Positions 41,426-52,500 of a DNA stretch of 64,000 bases are shown here, piece by piece (the stretch's first letter is position 1; each line of letters opens with the position of its first letter). Where the stretch lies: assembly GCA_022842445.1 (NCBI GenBank), contig JALHPO010000006.1:62001-126000 (forward strand). The letters run 5' to 3'. The DNA is from Nitrospira sp. GTDB lineage: Bacteria; Nitrospirota; Nitrospiria; Nitrospirales; Nitrospiraceae. The notes under the pieces were generated by a model that worked only from the letters and a program-made list of their open reading frames with translations, ran no database searches and was not told the DNA's origin. Made by a program: the position numbers and the translations under genes.

Positions 41426-44254
41426 TCAACGCCGTCGCCACCCCTTGACCGCCTCCATAATGACAAACGGCAGGAGGCCCGTCGCGCCCATCAACACCCA
41501 ATCCTCGATCGGCAAGGGCGCGACCTTGAAGATCGGCGCCGCAACTGGGATGGTCAGCACGGCCGCCTGAATGCCGAACGAGAGAATCACGGCAAGGAGC
41601 AGCGGACGATTCGTGTCCACCCCCACTTGGAACAGCGACCACCGTTCGCTCCGGCAGTTGAACGCATGCACCAACTGCACGATCACCAGCACGGTAAAGG
41701 CCACGGTTCGCGCTTGTTCGACATCCTGGTGCAGAGCGTACAAACTATAGGCAAACGCCCCCAAGGCGATGGCGCTCAGCATCAACCCCTCTGCGCCGAT
41801 CGCCAGCAATCGCCCGCCGTCCAACAGCCGGGCCTCCGGCCGGCGTGGCGACCGCTTCATCAGATCAGGCGCCTTGGGATCCACCGCCAGCGCCAAAGCC
41901 GGAATACCGTCCGTGACCAGATTCATCCAAAGAATCTGGATCGGCAGGAGCGGGAGCGGCAATCCCAACAGCGTGGCAAACAGCATCACCAGCACCTCGC
42001 TCACGTTGCACGACAGCAGAAAATGAACAGTCTTGCGGATATTATCAAACACGGCCCGGCCCTCCTCCACCGCTGCCGCAATCGAGGCGAAATTGTCGTC
42101 CGTCACGACCATGTCGGCGGCTTCTTTCGTCACATCGGTTCCGGCGATCCCCATCGCCACGCCGATGTCCGCCTCCTTGATCGCAGGGGCATCGTTCACA
42201 CCGTCGCCCGTCATGGCTACGACGGCGCCCCGCGCCTTCCAGGCCTTGACGATACGCAACTTATGCTCCGCCGAGACCCTCGCATAAACCGCCACCTGCT
42301 CCACAGTTCGGTTCAATTCATCGTCGGACAGTCGATTGAGCTCCGTCCCGGAGAACGACTGTATCGGTTCCTTCGCCCCCCGCAGTTCCTCGGCAATCGC
42401 TGCGGCCGTATCCTTGTGATCTCCCGTGATCATCACCGTCCGAATGCCCGCCTCATGACAGGCCTGAACGGCGGCCTTCGCCTCAGGCCGTAGCGGGTCT
42501 TTCATGGCCGCAAGTCCGAGAAAGACCAGCCGTTCCTCCAACTCCTGCGCCCGATACGCATCGGGCTCCCGATCCAATCGCCGCCGCGCCATCGCCAGCA
42601 CACGCAAGGCCTGATGCGCAAACGATGCATTCGCATCGAGAAGGGCGGCGCGTATCGATTCCGTGAGAGGTTCATCCGTCCCGTCCATGGCCAGCCGATG
42701 CGTACAACGCCGTAACAACACATCAGGAGCTCCTTTGACGTAGGCGACCGGTCCATCGGATGTCCGCCGGACAACCGTCATCATCTTGCGTTCCGAATCG
42801 AACGGCACCTCTCCGAGGAATCGATGGGTGGGTTCCAGTTGTTCTATTCGCAGGCCGGTCTTTGCGGCCACAACGAGCAACGCACCCTCCGTCGGATCGC
42901 CGATCACCTGCCATGTACCATCGTTTTGCTTCAACGACGCTCCGTTGCACAACACGGAGGCAGTGAGGAGACTGCGCAAACCTGCTGTAAGGGGTGAGGC
43001 GTGAGGGGTAAGGGGTACGGAGTGTTCAGAGATCGCTCCTTCCCCATGAACGATGGACCATTGATCGTTCATGTCCTCCGATGGCACCTCACGTTTCACG
43101 CCTAACGCCTCACGAATCGTTCCCACCGGGGCATAGCCCTCGCCGGTCACGTCTAATACCGTATCTCCGACGAAAAGCTTGGTGACCGTCATTTCGTTCT
43201 TCGTCAATGTTCCCGTCTTGTCCGTACAGATGACCGTCGCCGATCCAAGAGTCTCGACAGCCGGCAGCTTACGGATCAGCGCATGTCGCTTCGCCATACG
43301 GGTGACCCCCAGCGCCAGGGTGATCGTCACCACAGCCGGCAGTCCCTCCGGAACGGCCGCCACGGCGAGACTGACCGATGTCAGGAACATCACCATCAAC
43401 GGCTCGCCGCGCAGATAGCCCAGGATAAACACGACGCTCACGACCCCCAATGCCAGCCACAAGAGGGTGTAGCCGAATTGTTCAAGCCGGCGTTGAAGCG
43501 GTGTTTCGGTCCGCTCCGCCGCCGCCGCCTTCTGAATCATGGCGGCGATGTGTCCCAGTTCCGTTCGCAGCCCCGTGGCGATCACCACCGCACGGGCCTT
43601 ACCCGACACAGCCACGGTCCCCATGAAGACCATGTTGGTTCGGTCGGCCAGCGGCACCTCCGCCCGGTCGATCACCTCGGCGCCCTTCTGCACCGGCGTC
43701 GACTCACCGGTCAGTGAGGCTTCCTGGGTCTGGAAATTCGTGACGTACGTGAGGCGGGCATCAGCGGGGACACGGTCTCCCGCTTCCAGGAGGATGAGAT
43801 CGCCCGGCACCAATTCACGCGCGGGAATGGACCGGAGGACGCCGTCACGGAACACCCGAGCCATCGAGATGGACATCTTCCGAAGCGCTGCCAAGGACCG
43901 CTCGGCCCGGAATTCCTGTATGAACCCGAGCAGGCCGTTTAGGAATACGATGGCGAGGATCGCCGCCGCATCGAGCCAATCTTCCAACAAGCCGGAGACG
44001 GCCGCGGCCCCGACCAGCACCCACACGATGACGCTGGTAAATTGCGAGAGGAAGAGCTTCACCAGAGAGGGCGGCGGTGCTTCGGGCAACTCGTTGAACC
44101 CCTCGCTCGCGTGTCGACGGCCGGCTTCTTGGGAATCGAGACCCGCATCGGGATCCGTGCGCAGCTCCTTTGCCAGCGCCTCGACCGGCACTGAATGCCA
44201 GGGCCTTGCAGCAGGAACGTCATTACGAATGGCCGCTTCCCCCTTCTCGTTCAT
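41426..44254 (-). CDS. Ca2+-type P-type ATPase (P2A-like) with an in-frame repeat insertion
   Basis: A 942-residue pump. N-terminal cation ATPase domain, TGES in [18 protein letters not shown]4 motif [18 protein letters not shown] (SERCA/PMR1 type), phosphorylated Asp345 in [14 protein letters not shown], hinge [20 protein letters not shown]. It should move Ca2+ (or Mn2+) out of the cytoplasm. Residues about 379-424 ([12 protein letters not shown] and [20 protein letters not shown]) are coded by an inverted period-7 repeat at 42983-43120. This lies early in the nucleotide-binding domain, after Asp345, and the frame stays open. The ATG overlaps the exchanger stop (ATGA). Confidence 0.92.
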   Translation of the reverse strand: MNEKGEAAIRNDVPAARPWHSVPVEALAKELRTDPDAGLDSQEAGRRHASEGFNELPEAPPPSLVKLFLSQFTSVIVWVLVGAAAVSGLLEDWLDAAAILAIVFLNGLLGFIQEFRAERSLAALRKMSISMARVFRDGVLRSIPARELVPGDLILLEAGDRVPADARLTYVTNFQTQEASLTGESTPVQKGAEVIDRAEVPLADRTNMVFMGTVAVSGKARAVVIATGLRTELGHIAAMIQKAAAAERTETPLQRRLEQFGYTLLWLALGVVSVVFILGYLRGEPLMVMFLTSVSLAVAAVPEGLPAVVTITLALGVTRMAKRHALIRKLPAVETLGSATVICTDKTGTLTKNEMTVTKLFVGDTVLDVTGEGYAPVGTIREALGVKREVPSEDMNDQWSIVHGEGAISEHSVPLTPHASPLTAGLRSLLTASVLCNGASLKQNDGTWQVIGDPTEGALLVVAAKTGLRIEQLEPTHRFLGEVPFDSERKMMTVVRRTSDGPVAYVKGAPDVLLRRCTHRLAMDGTDEPLTESIRAALLDANASFAHQALRVLAMARRRLDREPDAYRAQELEERLVFLGLAAMKDPLRPEAKAAVQACHEAGIRTVMITGDHKDTAAAIAEELRGAKEPIQSFSGTELNRLSDDELNRTVEQVAVYARVSAEHKLRIVKAWKARGAVVAMTGDGVNDAPAIKEADIGVAMGIAGTDVTKEAADMVVTDDNFASIAAAVEEGRAVFDNIRKTVHFLLSCNVSEVLVMLFATLLGLPLPLLPIQILWMNLVTDGIPALALAVDPKAPDLMKRSPRRPEARLLDGGRLLAIGAEGLMLSAIALGAFAYSLYALHQDVEQARTVAFTVLVIVQLVHAFNCRSERWSLFQVGVDTNRPLLLAVILSFGIQAAVLTIPVAAPIFKVAPLPIEDWVLMGATGLLPFVIMEAVKGWRRR
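42983..43120. repeat. inverted period-7 repeat inside the Ca2+-ATPase gene
   Basis: Left arm on the plus strand: TGTAAGG / GGTGAGG / CGTGAGG / GGTAAGG / GGTACGG. Right arm: GCACCTC then CACGTTT / CACGCCT / AACGCCT / CACGAAT in the opposite orientation. Centre: a palindrome with ATGAACGAT and its near-complement ATCGTTCAT around GGACCATTG (43046-43072). The whole is of the same build as intergenic elements in the hydrogenase operon, for example 49645-49858 and 59771-59840. Confidence 0.8.
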
Positions 44255-45255
44255 CGAAACAACAACCAGAGTCCGAGCACATAGGCGGCGATCATCAGGA
44301 GACTGTCGGGTTCGATCAACATGAAGCGTTTCTCAGCCCGATAGATGATCCCCATCAATCCGATGTTCATCATCAAAATGGACCAGAGCGCGGTGAGGGC
44401 GTGGGTTGAACTCACACTGCTCAGCAAACCGCCTTGTCGATAGGCAAGATCGGCGAACGAAAACGCCGCCATGTTGAAAGCATTGCTCCCGAACAGATTC
44501 CCCACGGCAAGATCGAACGCACCCAATCGAACCGCACCGATTGCAACAACCAGCTCCGGCAAAGAGGTCGTGATCGCGACTAAGGACGTCCCGATGAATG
44601 TCGCGGTGATGCCGGTCTCTTCGGCGATGCGATTTGCGGACCAGGCCAGGAAGGGTGCGGCCACAAGCAATGCCAGGGCGCACACAGAGAACCCGATGAT
44701 TGCGCGGCGCAGTTCGGCTCGCCGACTGAGGCCGTCTTGCTGGGCGATGGTTCCTTCGACCAATGCTTCCCGTTCACGCTGGCGGTGCTCCATGTCTTCC
44801 TGCCGAAAGATCACTCTCATGCCCAACATATAGAGGATCAGGAGCACCAGGCTCCCAAGTCCAATACCGGCATGAGTCACATTGGCCGGCAACAGCACGA
44901 AGAACGCGGCAAGCGCCGTCAGCACCATCGCCAACGCAGCAGTGAGCGCGTGTCCCAGCGCGGCCTGTTGCCAGACACGCTTTTGCCGATGGAGGAGATC
45001 GATCAGACCCAGCGTGAGCATGTTGCTCATGCCGGCGCCGAACAGGTCGCCGGCCGCAAGATCCGGTGCGTTCAGCCATCCGGCACTGACGGTCGTGAAG
45101 ATTTCCGGCAGCGACGTCGCGGCAGCCATCAGCACGACCCCGATCCACAACCCGCCCAAACCGGTAAGCTTCGCGAGCTGATCGCCATAGCCGGACAGTT
45201 TCGTCCCGGCATAGACGATCACCGCTGCGCTTGCCAAGAAGATCAGCCAGGACAT
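44251..45255 (-). CDS. Ca2+/cation antiporter (YrbG/CaxA-like Na+/Ca2+ exchanger)
   Basis: A 334-residue exchanger with two inverted halves. The alpha-1 repeat is AATSLPEIFTTVSAGWLNAP with DLAAGDLFGAGMSNMLTLGL, and the alpha-2 repeat TSLVAITTSLPELVVAIGAV with LAVGNLFGSNAFNMAAFSF. Ten helices are visible, and a charged cytoplasmic loop (RQEDMEHRQREREALVEG) joins the halves. It should exchange Ca2+ for Na+ or H+. The start at 45255 follows AGGAGG by about 13 bases; the frame extension to 45354 has no family match. It overlaps the Ca2+-ATPase start by 4 bp, forming a two-gene Ca2+ module. Confidence 0.9.
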   Translation of the reverse strand: MSWLIFLASAAVIVYAGTKLSGYGDQLAKLTGLGGLWIGVVLMAAATSLPEIFTTVSAGWLNAPDLAAGDLFGAGMSNMLTLGLIDLLHRQKRVWQQAALGHALTAALAMVLTALAAFFVLLPANVTHAGIGLGSLVLLILYMLGMRVIFRQEDMEHRQREREALVEGTIAQQDGLSRRAELRRAIIGFSVCALALLVAAPFLAWSANRIAEETGITATFIGTSLVAITTSLPELVVAIGAVRLGAFDLAVGNLFGSNAFNMAAFSFADLAYRQGGLLSSVSSTHALTALWSILMMNIGLMGIIYRAEKRFMLIEPDSLLMIAAYVLGLWLLFR

Positions 45256-45415
45256 CGCCGTTCCGCTCCTCCTGTTGGACAGGTCCCGGTTCAGAATAAT
45301 GAATGAGCCGCGCGAATGTCTATTGCAGGGAATACGACTCCTTATTCCCTTCAATCCTGCGCACTCGATTCTGAACGCTGAGCGATGGCACCCGCACTCC
45401 GTTCCTTCCAGCGGC

Positions 45416-45591
45416 AGCCCGTATTATTCATGACGGTTCGTCGCAAACCGGTTAACTACGCGCGAAGAGCGCGGCTCGCGTGACGCGAAGGCCAGGTCTT
45501 TGCCAGTCCCGCTTGTCCTGCTGCTCTCACCCCTCTCGCGTATGTCGAGCATCAGCGATTGCAGCAGAAATGCTCATGAGTGATGCGGGCT
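45416..45591. mobile_element. 176-bp element with terminal inverted repeats, copy 1
   Basis: Ends are AGCCCGTATTATTCATGA (left) and, on the minus strand, AGCCCGCATCACTCATGA (right), an imperfect inverted pair. Inside are a GCGCGAAGAGCGCG segment and a period-7 run (GTCCCGC / TTGTCCT / GCTGCTC / TCACCCC / TCTCGCG). It differs from copy 2 at about 15 positions by eye. No open frame. The right end supplies the TAG stop of copB. MITE-like; no matching transposase is in the window. Confidence 0.75.
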
Positions 45592-46522
45592 AGAACCACA
45601 TCCGCAGGCCCGTTACGAATCGAATCTGACGCGGATCTCCGCCTTCCTGACGGACCAGCGTTGCGGTTTCGCCGAAGCTTCGATCCAGGGAAAACCCGAT
45701 ATAGGGTGCGAACTCACGCCGGATTTCGTAGCGGAGACGAATTCCGAATTCCAGATTGTTCAGCCCCGAGCCCGTCGTGAACCGCTCGACCCGCTGCGCC
45801 GCCGCATTGGTTTCAAACCGGCCTTGAAGGATCAGCCGCTGGGTCAGCAGAAAGTCCTTGGTCAGCGACAGCCGGCCGGACACCTTGCCGTCCAGATCGA
45901 TGAAGAGCGCGGCCTCGAAGTCGTAGTTGTAGGGCACCACCCCTTCGATCCCGATCACGGTCTGCCCCCGCGTGACGTTCGCCCCGCGAAACGACTGCGT
46001 TTCAACGCGGCCCCCTACTTGGATGTCATAATACTTCCGAATGAACCGCCCATAGAGGAGTTGAAAATCCACGTCGTAGTCTGCCTTGAAGGCCGTGTCC
46101 CGCTGCCCTTCGCTTTTGAACCAGAGGCGATTGTAATCCCCGCCGTACCAGCCCTCGATATCCCACCGGTAGTCGCTCGTGCTTTCCCTCCTGGACGTGC
46201 TTGGCCGGTATTCCAGAACATCCACCAGGGTGAAGAGACGGTTATCCCGGTCGTTCACCGGGCTGGGCCAATCCGGATGTGGAGCTACGTTCGGCTGTAC
46301 GCGATCCTGCTCGGTCACCAAACCAGCCATCCCTGAGCTGTTCAGCAAGCGAGAAGAATCGGCCTCAATGCTCGATGTCGTTATCGGGTGAGGTGCCATG
46401 GCCTTCAGGGCGATCATGTCCCTGGTTCCTGCAGTTTGCGCAAAGGCGAACGTGGCGCCGGTTCCAGCACTGACCAGGCAAGTCATTGCTGCAGCCACGA
46501 CAGCTTGTCGACCAGCGTTCAC
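45590..46522 (-). CDS. copB: copper resistance outer-membrane protein
   Basis: A 310-residue protein with a signal peptide (AAAMTCLVSAGTGATFAFAQ) and a beta-barrel of the CopB/PcoB family: DYRWDIEGWYGGDYNRLWFK, LLYGRFIRKYYDIQVGG, GIEGVVPYNYDFEAALFID, LNNLEFGIRLRYEIRREFAP and the C-terminal aromatic residues of an outer-membrane strand (TGLRMWF). It likely helps sequester or move copper across the outer membrane. Its ATG overlaps the copA stop. Its TAG stop lies in the end of the 176-bp element, so the protein terminus may have been set when that element arrived. Confidence 0.88.
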   Translation of the reverse strand: MNAGRQAVVAAAMTCLVSAGTGATFAFAQTAGTRDMIALKAMAPHPITTSSIEADSSRLLNSSGMAGLVTEQDRVQPNVAPHPDWPSPVNDRDNRLFTLVDVLEYRPSTSRRESTSDYRWDIEGWYGGDYNRLWFKSEGQRDTAFKADYDVDFQLLYGRFIRKYYDIQVGGRVETQSFRGANVTRGQTVIGIEGVVPYNYDFEAALFIDLDGKVSGRLSLTKDFLLTQRLILQGRFETNAAAQRVERFTTGSGLNNLEFGIRLRYEIRREFAPYIGFSLDRSFGETATLVRQEGGDPRQIRFVTGLRMWF

Positions 46523-48399
46523 GAGTGCCCGCCGTGCTCATTGTCGGCCACTTCGACGATGCGGAACATCCCCGCCTCCATGTGAAGAAGCAGATGGCAG
46601 TGAAACGCCCAGCGCCCCGGCGCATCCGCCGTAATGACGACGGACAGCCGCTCGGCCGGCTTGACGACGACGGTGTGCTTGCGCGGCAAATGCGGGCCCA
46701 TTCCATTTTCGAGGTACATCCACATTCCATGCAGATGGAGCGGATGCTCCATCATGGTGTCATTCACAAAGGTGAGCCGCAGACGCTCACGATACCGGAA
46801 GCGGATCGGGTCTCTGGCTTCTGAATATGTTTTGCCGTCGAACGACCACATATAGCGGTCCATATTGCCGGTCACATGGAGCTCGATCTCCCGCTCCGGC
46901 TCACGTTGATCGGGGTATGGAGCCAGGCTCTTCAAATCGGTATAAACGAGTACCCGCCGGGGACTTCCTTCCAGTCCACGACCCGGTTCGTGCAGCATAT
47001 TGCGTGAGTACTCGGCGATCATTTGGTTGGCGGTACCGTGATCGTCGGGGCCGTGTTTGACCGGTTCGATACCGGGAATCTCCGAGCGGCGCTTTGCCTC
47101 CCTGCCCCTGGCCGGCAGCTCGTGCATCCCCTCGCTATGCTCCGTCCCTAAACCGGGATGCACAGGCTCCCCCATGCCGTGATTATCGGGCTGTTTCCTG
47201 CCGGGCATATCGTCGAGTGCCTCCATGCCCTCCATCGCCGCGTGTTTCATCTGCATGCCCATGTCAGCCATCGTACGCACCGGTCTGGGACGGCGGGGAG
47301 GAATCTCAGCCGTCATCCCCACGCGCGGCGCAAGCGTGCCGCGCGCATAGCCGCTGCGATCCATCGTCTCGGCAAAGATCGTGTAGGCGCGATCCTCAGG
47401 TAGTTCGACGATCACATCGAACGTTTCGGCCACCCCGATACGGAACTCCTCCACGATGACAGGCTGAACGTTCTGCCCGTCCGCCTGTACCACCGTCATC
47501 GTCACACCCGGAATGTGCACGTCGAAGAAGGTCATTGCCGCGGCGTTGATGAACCGCAGGCGTACCTTCTCGCCCGGACGAACCAGCCCTGTCCAATTGG
47601 CTGCAGGGGATAAGCCATTCATCAGATAGGTGAAGGTGTAGCCGGTGACGTCGGCAAAGTCGGTCGGGTCCATCCGCATCCGGTCCCACATCAAGTAGTC
47701 TTGGAGAGCAGGCCACCACCCCATTCGTGAAGCATCGTCAAAGAACTGGCTCAGAGTGCGCCGCTGAAAGTTGTAATAGCCGGGGAGCTTTTTGAGATTG
47801 CCGAGCAGAGATTCCGGCGATTCAAAGGTCCAATCCGAAAGCATCACCACATATTCCCGGTCATACTGAAACGGATCCGGCTCAATCGGGTCCACAATCA
47901 TCGGCGCGTACAGACCTTGCAGTTCCTGTCCGCCTGAGTGGCTGTGATACCAATAGGTGCCGCTCTGCCTGACCGGAAAGCGATAGATGAATCTCTCGCC
48001 CGGCCTGATGCCGCCGAAGCTCACGCCTGGGACGCCATCCATGTCGGGCTCCAAAAGAATGCCGTGCCAGTGAATGGACGTGCTTTCGGTCAAGCGGTTC
48101 GTAACCCGCAGCGTCACTTCTTGTCCTTCTTTCAGGCGGATCAACGGGCCCGGGACCGTCCCGTTGATGGTCATCGCCGGTGCGGATCGTCCCCCCACCG
48201 TGAATCGGGATTCAGTGATGTCCAGATCGATGACCTCGCCGCTCAACGTCACGGATTGCATACCGGCAGGACTTCTGGGAACTAGTGAGTTGACCATGCA
48301 GGCAGGCAGAAGGTGCTGTATCGCCGCCAGCAGTCCCAGAGCCCCGGTTCGCTTGAGCATCAGACGCCTGGAGATGACTCTGAATTCGTTCTGCATCAT
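46519..48399 (-). CDS. copA: copper-resistance multicopper oxidase
   Basis: A 626-residue periplasmic multicopper oxidase with a Tat-like/lipoprotein-like start (RRLMLKRTGALGLLAAIQHL, LPACMV). Copper sites: HWHGILLEPDMDG, YWYHSHSGGQELQG, HPLHLHGMWMYLENG and WAFHCHLLLHMEAGMF (type 1/2/3). A Met/His-rich insert (MADMGMQMKHAAMEGM, with DNHGMGEPVHPGLGTEHSEG) may bind Cu(I). It oxidises Cu(I) to Cu(II) or stores copper. It forms an operon with copB by a 4-bp overlap. Both genes lie between the two 176-bp element copies. Confidence 0.92.
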   Translation of the reverse strand: MMQNEFRVISRRLMLKRTGALGLLAAIQHLLPACMVNSLVPRSPAGMQSVTLSGEVIDLDITESRFTVGGRSAPAMTINGTVPGPLIRLKEGQEVTLRVTNRLTESTSIHWHGILLEPDMDGVPGVSFGGIRPGERFIYRFPVRQSGTYWYHSHSGGQELQGLYAPMIVDPIEPDPFQYDREYVVMLSDWTFESPESLLGNLKKLPGYYNFQRRTLSQFFDDASRMGWWPALQDYLMWDRMRMDPTDFADVTGYTFTYLMNGLSPAANWTGLVRPGEKVRLRFINAAAMTFFDVHIPGVTMTVVQADGQNVQPVIVEEFRIGVAETFDVIVELPEDRAYTIFAETMDRSGYARGTLAPRVGMTAEIPPRRPRPVRTMADMGMQMKHAAMEGMEALDDMPGRKQPDNHGMGEPVHPGLGTEHSEGMHELPARGREAKRRSEIPGIEPVKHGPDDHGTANQMIAEYSRNMLHEPGRGLEGSPRRVLVYTDLKSLAPYPDQREPEREIELHVTGNMDRYMWSFDGKTYSEARDPIRFRYRERLRLTFVNDTMMEHPLHLHGMWMYLENGMGPHLPRKHTVVVKPAERLSVVITADAPGRWAFHCHLLLHMEAGMFRIVEVADNEHGGHS

Positions 48400-48414
48400 C
48401 GTGCCTATCTAACT

Positions 48415-48588
48415 AACCCGCATTATTCATGACAGTTCGTCGCAGACCGGTTAACTCCGCGCGAAGAGCGCGGCTCGCGTGACACGAATACCAGGTCTTT
48501 GCCAGTCCCGCTTGTCCTGCTGCTCTCGCCCCTCTCGCGTATGTCGAGCATCAGCGATTGCAGCAGAAATGCTCATGAAGAATACGGG

Positions 48589-48590
<2 letters not shown>
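48415..48590. mobile_element. 176-bp element with terminal inverted repeats, copy 2
   Basis: Same length and about 91% identity to copy 1 by eye. Left end AACCCGCATTATTCATGA; right end on the minus strand TGACCCGTATTCTTCATGA. The right end provides the TGA stop of hypE in the same register as at copB. The distance between the left ends of the two copies is 2,999 bp. The pair brackets copA and copB. Confidence 0.75.
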
Positions 48591-49644
<1,054 letters not shown>

Positions 49645-49858
49645 GATTCGTATCTCGTATCTCGTGCTTGCGAGAGCGGCGAGACATGCGAGAAAGGCGG
49701 GACTCCTCTCGACAACCTCCCCGACCCGCCGCGCTTTTCGCGCGACTCCCGCCAGTCTCGCGCGATACGCCTCACGCAGTTCCCATTCCCTTCACCGCTC
49801 ACTCTTCACCCGCTTGCCACTTACCACTCACTCCTTACCCCTTACCGTTCCCCCGGTA
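49645..49858. repeat. period-7 degenerate repeats filling the hypE-hypD gap
   Basis: From 49650: GATTCGT / ATCTCGT / ATCTCGT / GCTTGCG / AGAGCGG / CGAGACA, then a GC-rich middle, then TACGCCT / CACGCAG and near 49805-49850 TGCCACT / TACCACT / CACTCCT / TACCCCT / TACCGTT. The right part runs into the hypD stop region. Two heptad types are joined in one gap. Confidence 0.75.
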
Positions 49859-50941
49859 TCGATAATACGCCGCGCAGGCCCCTTCGCTGGAGACCATCGG
49901 CGCCCCGAGCGGACGTTCCGGCGTACAACGCGTTCCAAAGGCCTCGCAGTCGGTCGGCTTGAGCAAGCCCTGCAATACCAGACCGCTTCGACAATCGGGG
50001 TCTTCTCCGCCCCCCGAACCGGACTTGGCCAGAACGTCATGGAACCGCAACGCAGCATCGAACCCGGCATACGCGGCAGTCAATTTCAGGCCGCTCCTGG
50101 GAATCTCGCCAATTCCTCGCCAGGTCTGGGCCGCCGGCTCGAAAACCTCGCGCAGGGCCGCTTGCGCCGATATGTTGCCCTCCCGGCGCACCGATCTCGT
50201 ATATTGATTTTCGACGACCGCCCGCCCTTCTTCAAGTTGGCCGACCAGCATCGCCACCCCTTCCAAGACATCGATCGGCTCGAACCCCGTCACAACGAGA
50301 GGCACATGATAGCGCCGGGCGAGATCCTCGTACTCTTCATAGCCCATCACGGTACAGACATGGCCTGCCGCCAGAAAACCCTGCACCCGGCAGCCGGGAG
50401 CGGAGAGGATGGCTTCAATGGCCGGCGGCACGAGCACTTGAGCGGTGAGCAGACTGAAGTTGGCAACTCCCAGACGCCGCGCCTGGATCGCCGCCATGGC
50501 ATAGGCCGGCGCGGTCGTCTCAAACCCCACGGCGAAACAGACGATCTCCCGATCAGGGTTCGCACGGGCCAGCGCCAATGCGTCCAGCGGCGAATAGACG
50601 ATACGGACATCTCCCCCCGCCGCCTTGGCGCCGAACAGATCTCCCCGCGAGCCCGGGACGCGAAGCATGTCGCCGAAGGTACAGAGGATCACGCGGGGGA
50701 TCGAGGCCAGCACAACCGCGTGATCAATCAGCGCCGTCGGCGTCACACAGACAGGACAGCCTGGCCCATGCACTAACGTCACCATCTCAGGCAACAATTC
50801 GTCGAGCCCGAATTTCACGATCGAATGGGTCTGGCCCCCACACACTTCCATGATCGTCCAAGGCCTGGTGACTGTGCGCTTAATGGCACCCGCCAAGGTT
50901 TCAGCATGTCCACGATCCCGAAATTCATCCACGTACTTCAT
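49835..50941 (-). CDS. hypD: hydrogenase maturation protein HypD
   Basis: A 368-residue Fe-S protein. Motifs: [40 protein letters not shown] (the CxxC), [17 protein letters not shown] and C-terminal cysteines around [20 protein letters not shown] and GACAAYYRY. With HypC it assembles Fe(CN)2CO for the hydrogenase active site. It is separated from hypC by the island at 50942-54712, whereas hypC and hypD are usually adjacent; this suggests an insertion. A run of pyrimidine heptads covers its last codons. Confidence 0.93.
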   Translation of the reverse strand: MKYVDEFRDRGHAETLAGAIKRTVTRPWTIMEVCGGQTHSIVKFGLDELLPEMVTLVHGPGCPVCVTPTALIDHAVVLASIPRVILCTFGDMLRVPGSRGDLFGAKAAGGDVRIVYSPLDALALARANPDREIVCFAVGFETTAPAYAMAAIQARRLGVANFSLLTAQVLVPPAIEAILSAPGCRVQGFLAAGHVCTVMGYEEYEDLARRYHVPLVVTGFEPIDVLEGVAMLVGQLEEGRAVVENQYTRSVRREGNISAQAALREVFEPAAQTWRGIGEIPRSGLKLTAAYAGFDAALRFHDVLAKSGSGGGEDPDCRSGLVLQGLLKPTDCEAFGTRCTPERPLGAPMVSSEGACAAYYRYRGNGKG

Positions 50942-51071
50942 AACCGTGATCTCCTGCGACCCCGTTGTTCGGCACCATCATCCCCGCCCCATCCTAAGAC
51001 CAATTGGGATCTTCGTGGCGACAGACAACCTCCAAGGGCGTCATGTCTGACCAGTCCATACCGGCCCACAG

Positions 51072-51833
51072 TTACCGATCCTCATTGAACTTAAGCAGTT
51101 GAATCATTCCGAGAAAAGCGTTGAGCGAGTCTTGTACGTATGACTGCTGCTCAGCATGAGGCTGGATGAGCAGATACGTTCTTACGATAGCTAGAACGCG
51201 TGCGCAATAAGCAGGAAAGAACTTGTCTGTAATATCTATGTCTGAAGGGTACCCATTTGATCCAGCATAAAGCACCAGATTGCGCTTATTCGCCATCTCA
51301 CGGAGATGGTCGTCAATCTCGTTGGCGCCGTTCGCCCGAACGTATTCGTCGATCTGTTTATTGTACGAAAGCCGTCTTCCTTGATTGGATACCGAAAAAT
51401 TTAGAGGAGGATTAGGAATGATTATTTTTACCTCTCCATTCACCATTATTGGGACTGCGAGAAAGAGCTGGCGGCGACCATCTACCTCTCTTAATTGAAC
51501 CTCAGGCTCAATGCCATGAACGCCTAGCGATTCGTCAATGAATTTCTTCATGATTGTCATGAAAGGAATCACTGCGGTTTTATGCACATGATGCCGCGGG
51601 TTTAGTCGGCCTGCGTTCGCGTATCTGCGCTCCTTTAAGCAATGCATTAAACCCGATGCAGCTTCCTCCTCCGCGGTGTAGCAACGAAAGACCGCCATTG
51701 GGCGATCAATCGACATGATTACCTCCGCCCGCTTGAGGTGATTTATTGCAGATCTTAAACAAGCACGCGACTGCGTTTGAGGCGATTGATCAAGTAGCTC
51801 TATGCAATTCTGATCGAACCCTATCAGGTCCAT
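51072..51833 (-). CDS. hypothetical protein, AT-richer than its neighbours
   Basis: A 253-residue protein without recognised domain. It has CYTAEEEAASGLMHCLKERR near residue 51 and YNKQIDEYVRANGANEIDDH in the middle. The composition is clearly less GC-rich than flanking hyp genes, which suggests transfer. It may belong to a family of phage- or defence-linked hypotheticals, but that is not supported here. It is the island gene nearest to hypD, with 130 bp of gap. Confidence 0.6.
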   Translation of the reverse strand: MDLIGFDQNCIELLDQSPQTQSRACLRSAINHLKRAEVIMSIDRPMAVFRCYTAEEEAASGLMHCLKERRYANAGRLNPRHHVHKTAVIPFMTIMKKFIDESLGVHGIEPEVQLREVDGRRQLFLAVPIMVNGEVKIIIPNPPLNFSVSNQGRRLSYNKQIDEYVRANGANEIDDHLREMANKRNLVLYAGSNGYPSDIDITDKFFPAYCARVLAIVRTYLLIQPHAEQQSYVQDSLNAFLGMIQLLKFNEDR

Positions 51834-51863
51834 CTTTGCTTAGGAGGTTTAATGAGAACTAAA

Positions 51864-51910
51864 GGTCAGAGCAAAATTTCAGCGGGACAATCAGCCCGTT
51901 TGGACCGCGC
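51864..51910. repeat. GGTCAGAGCAAAATTTC motif with AGCGGGACAATCAGCC tail
   Basis: GGTCAGAGCAAAATTTC at 51864-51880 is followed by AGCGGGACAATCAGCCCGTT. A similar pair is at 53735-53785 (GGTCAGCGTGCATTTTC then AGCGGGACGATCAGCCAGTT). These appear to be ends of one scattered element family. Confidence 0.55.
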
Positions 51911-51939
51911 CCCCACGTCCCTTCCTACTACCTGCTCAT

Positions 51940-52308
51940 TCAGCCCACCACCCTGTTGGGGAATGACACCTCGAGCACAACACACCCGACATCGGTCCTA
52001 AACGGACCATGACGTTCCCCGGGAGGGCGGCTTGCGTACTCTCCCGCTTCAAGCCAGCAATCGAAGGCCTGGTCGTACAGCCGCCCGCTGACAATAAATA
52101 TCTCCTCGGGATATGCGTGGGTCTTTCCCCCGAACGCCGACGTATCAGCCCCCGGCAGAAAGCGGGTCAGCCTGGTGTATTCGGCCGTCACCGGATCAAT
52201 ACTCAGTGTGACCTCCTCGGCCATCCCCTCCAGACCTTTGATGGGAGTCCAGCGGGTTCGTTGCTCAGGGGCCAACGGGTTCCAGTAGGTTGTCGTCGAT
52301 TTGGACAT
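51940..52308 (-). CDS. cupin-domain protein (ChrR-like)
   Basis: A 122-residue single-domain cupin. Motif 1 is seen as FLPGADTSAFGGKTHAYPEE with EIFIVSGRLYDQ, and motif 2 as EAGEYASRPPGERHGPFRTD. The His/Glu set would bind a metal, likely zinc. It resembles the C-terminal cupin of ChrR anti-sigma factors but has no anti-sigma part. The substrate or partner is unknown. The ATG at 52308 has no strong ribosome site. It lies in the hypC-hypD island. Confidence 0.75.
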   Translation of the reverse strand: MSKSTTTYWNPLAPEQRTRWTPIKGLEGMAEEVTLSIDPVTAEYTRLTRFLPGADTSAFGGKTHAYPEEIFIVSGRLYDQAFDCWLEAGEYASRPPGERHGPFRTDVGCVVLEVSFPNRVVG

Positions 52309-52406
52309 TCCAGTCCCGGGATCACGTGAAGTATGGCGGCTAACCCGTATTGGGGCCGATCCGCATCAGAGCCGGATCTGCCAATTTCGGTCTAGCTAAC
52401 ACGTCA

Positions 52407-52490
52407 CCGACTGTTCCGAGCATAACGCCAGACTCGTTGGCGTTTCAATGAGAGGCGGCTGTGGGGCTATTTATCGCGGGTTCTTCTACG
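52407..52490. repeat. 84-bp direct repeat, copy 1
   Basis: Contains CCGAGCATAACGCCAGACTC, a small hairpin AACGCC..GGCGTT, then CAATGAGA and GGGTTCTTC. About 60% of positions match copy 2 at 54601-54683 with fixed spacing of the conserved blocks. Confidence 0.6.
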
Positions 52491-52500
52491 AAGTGATTTC

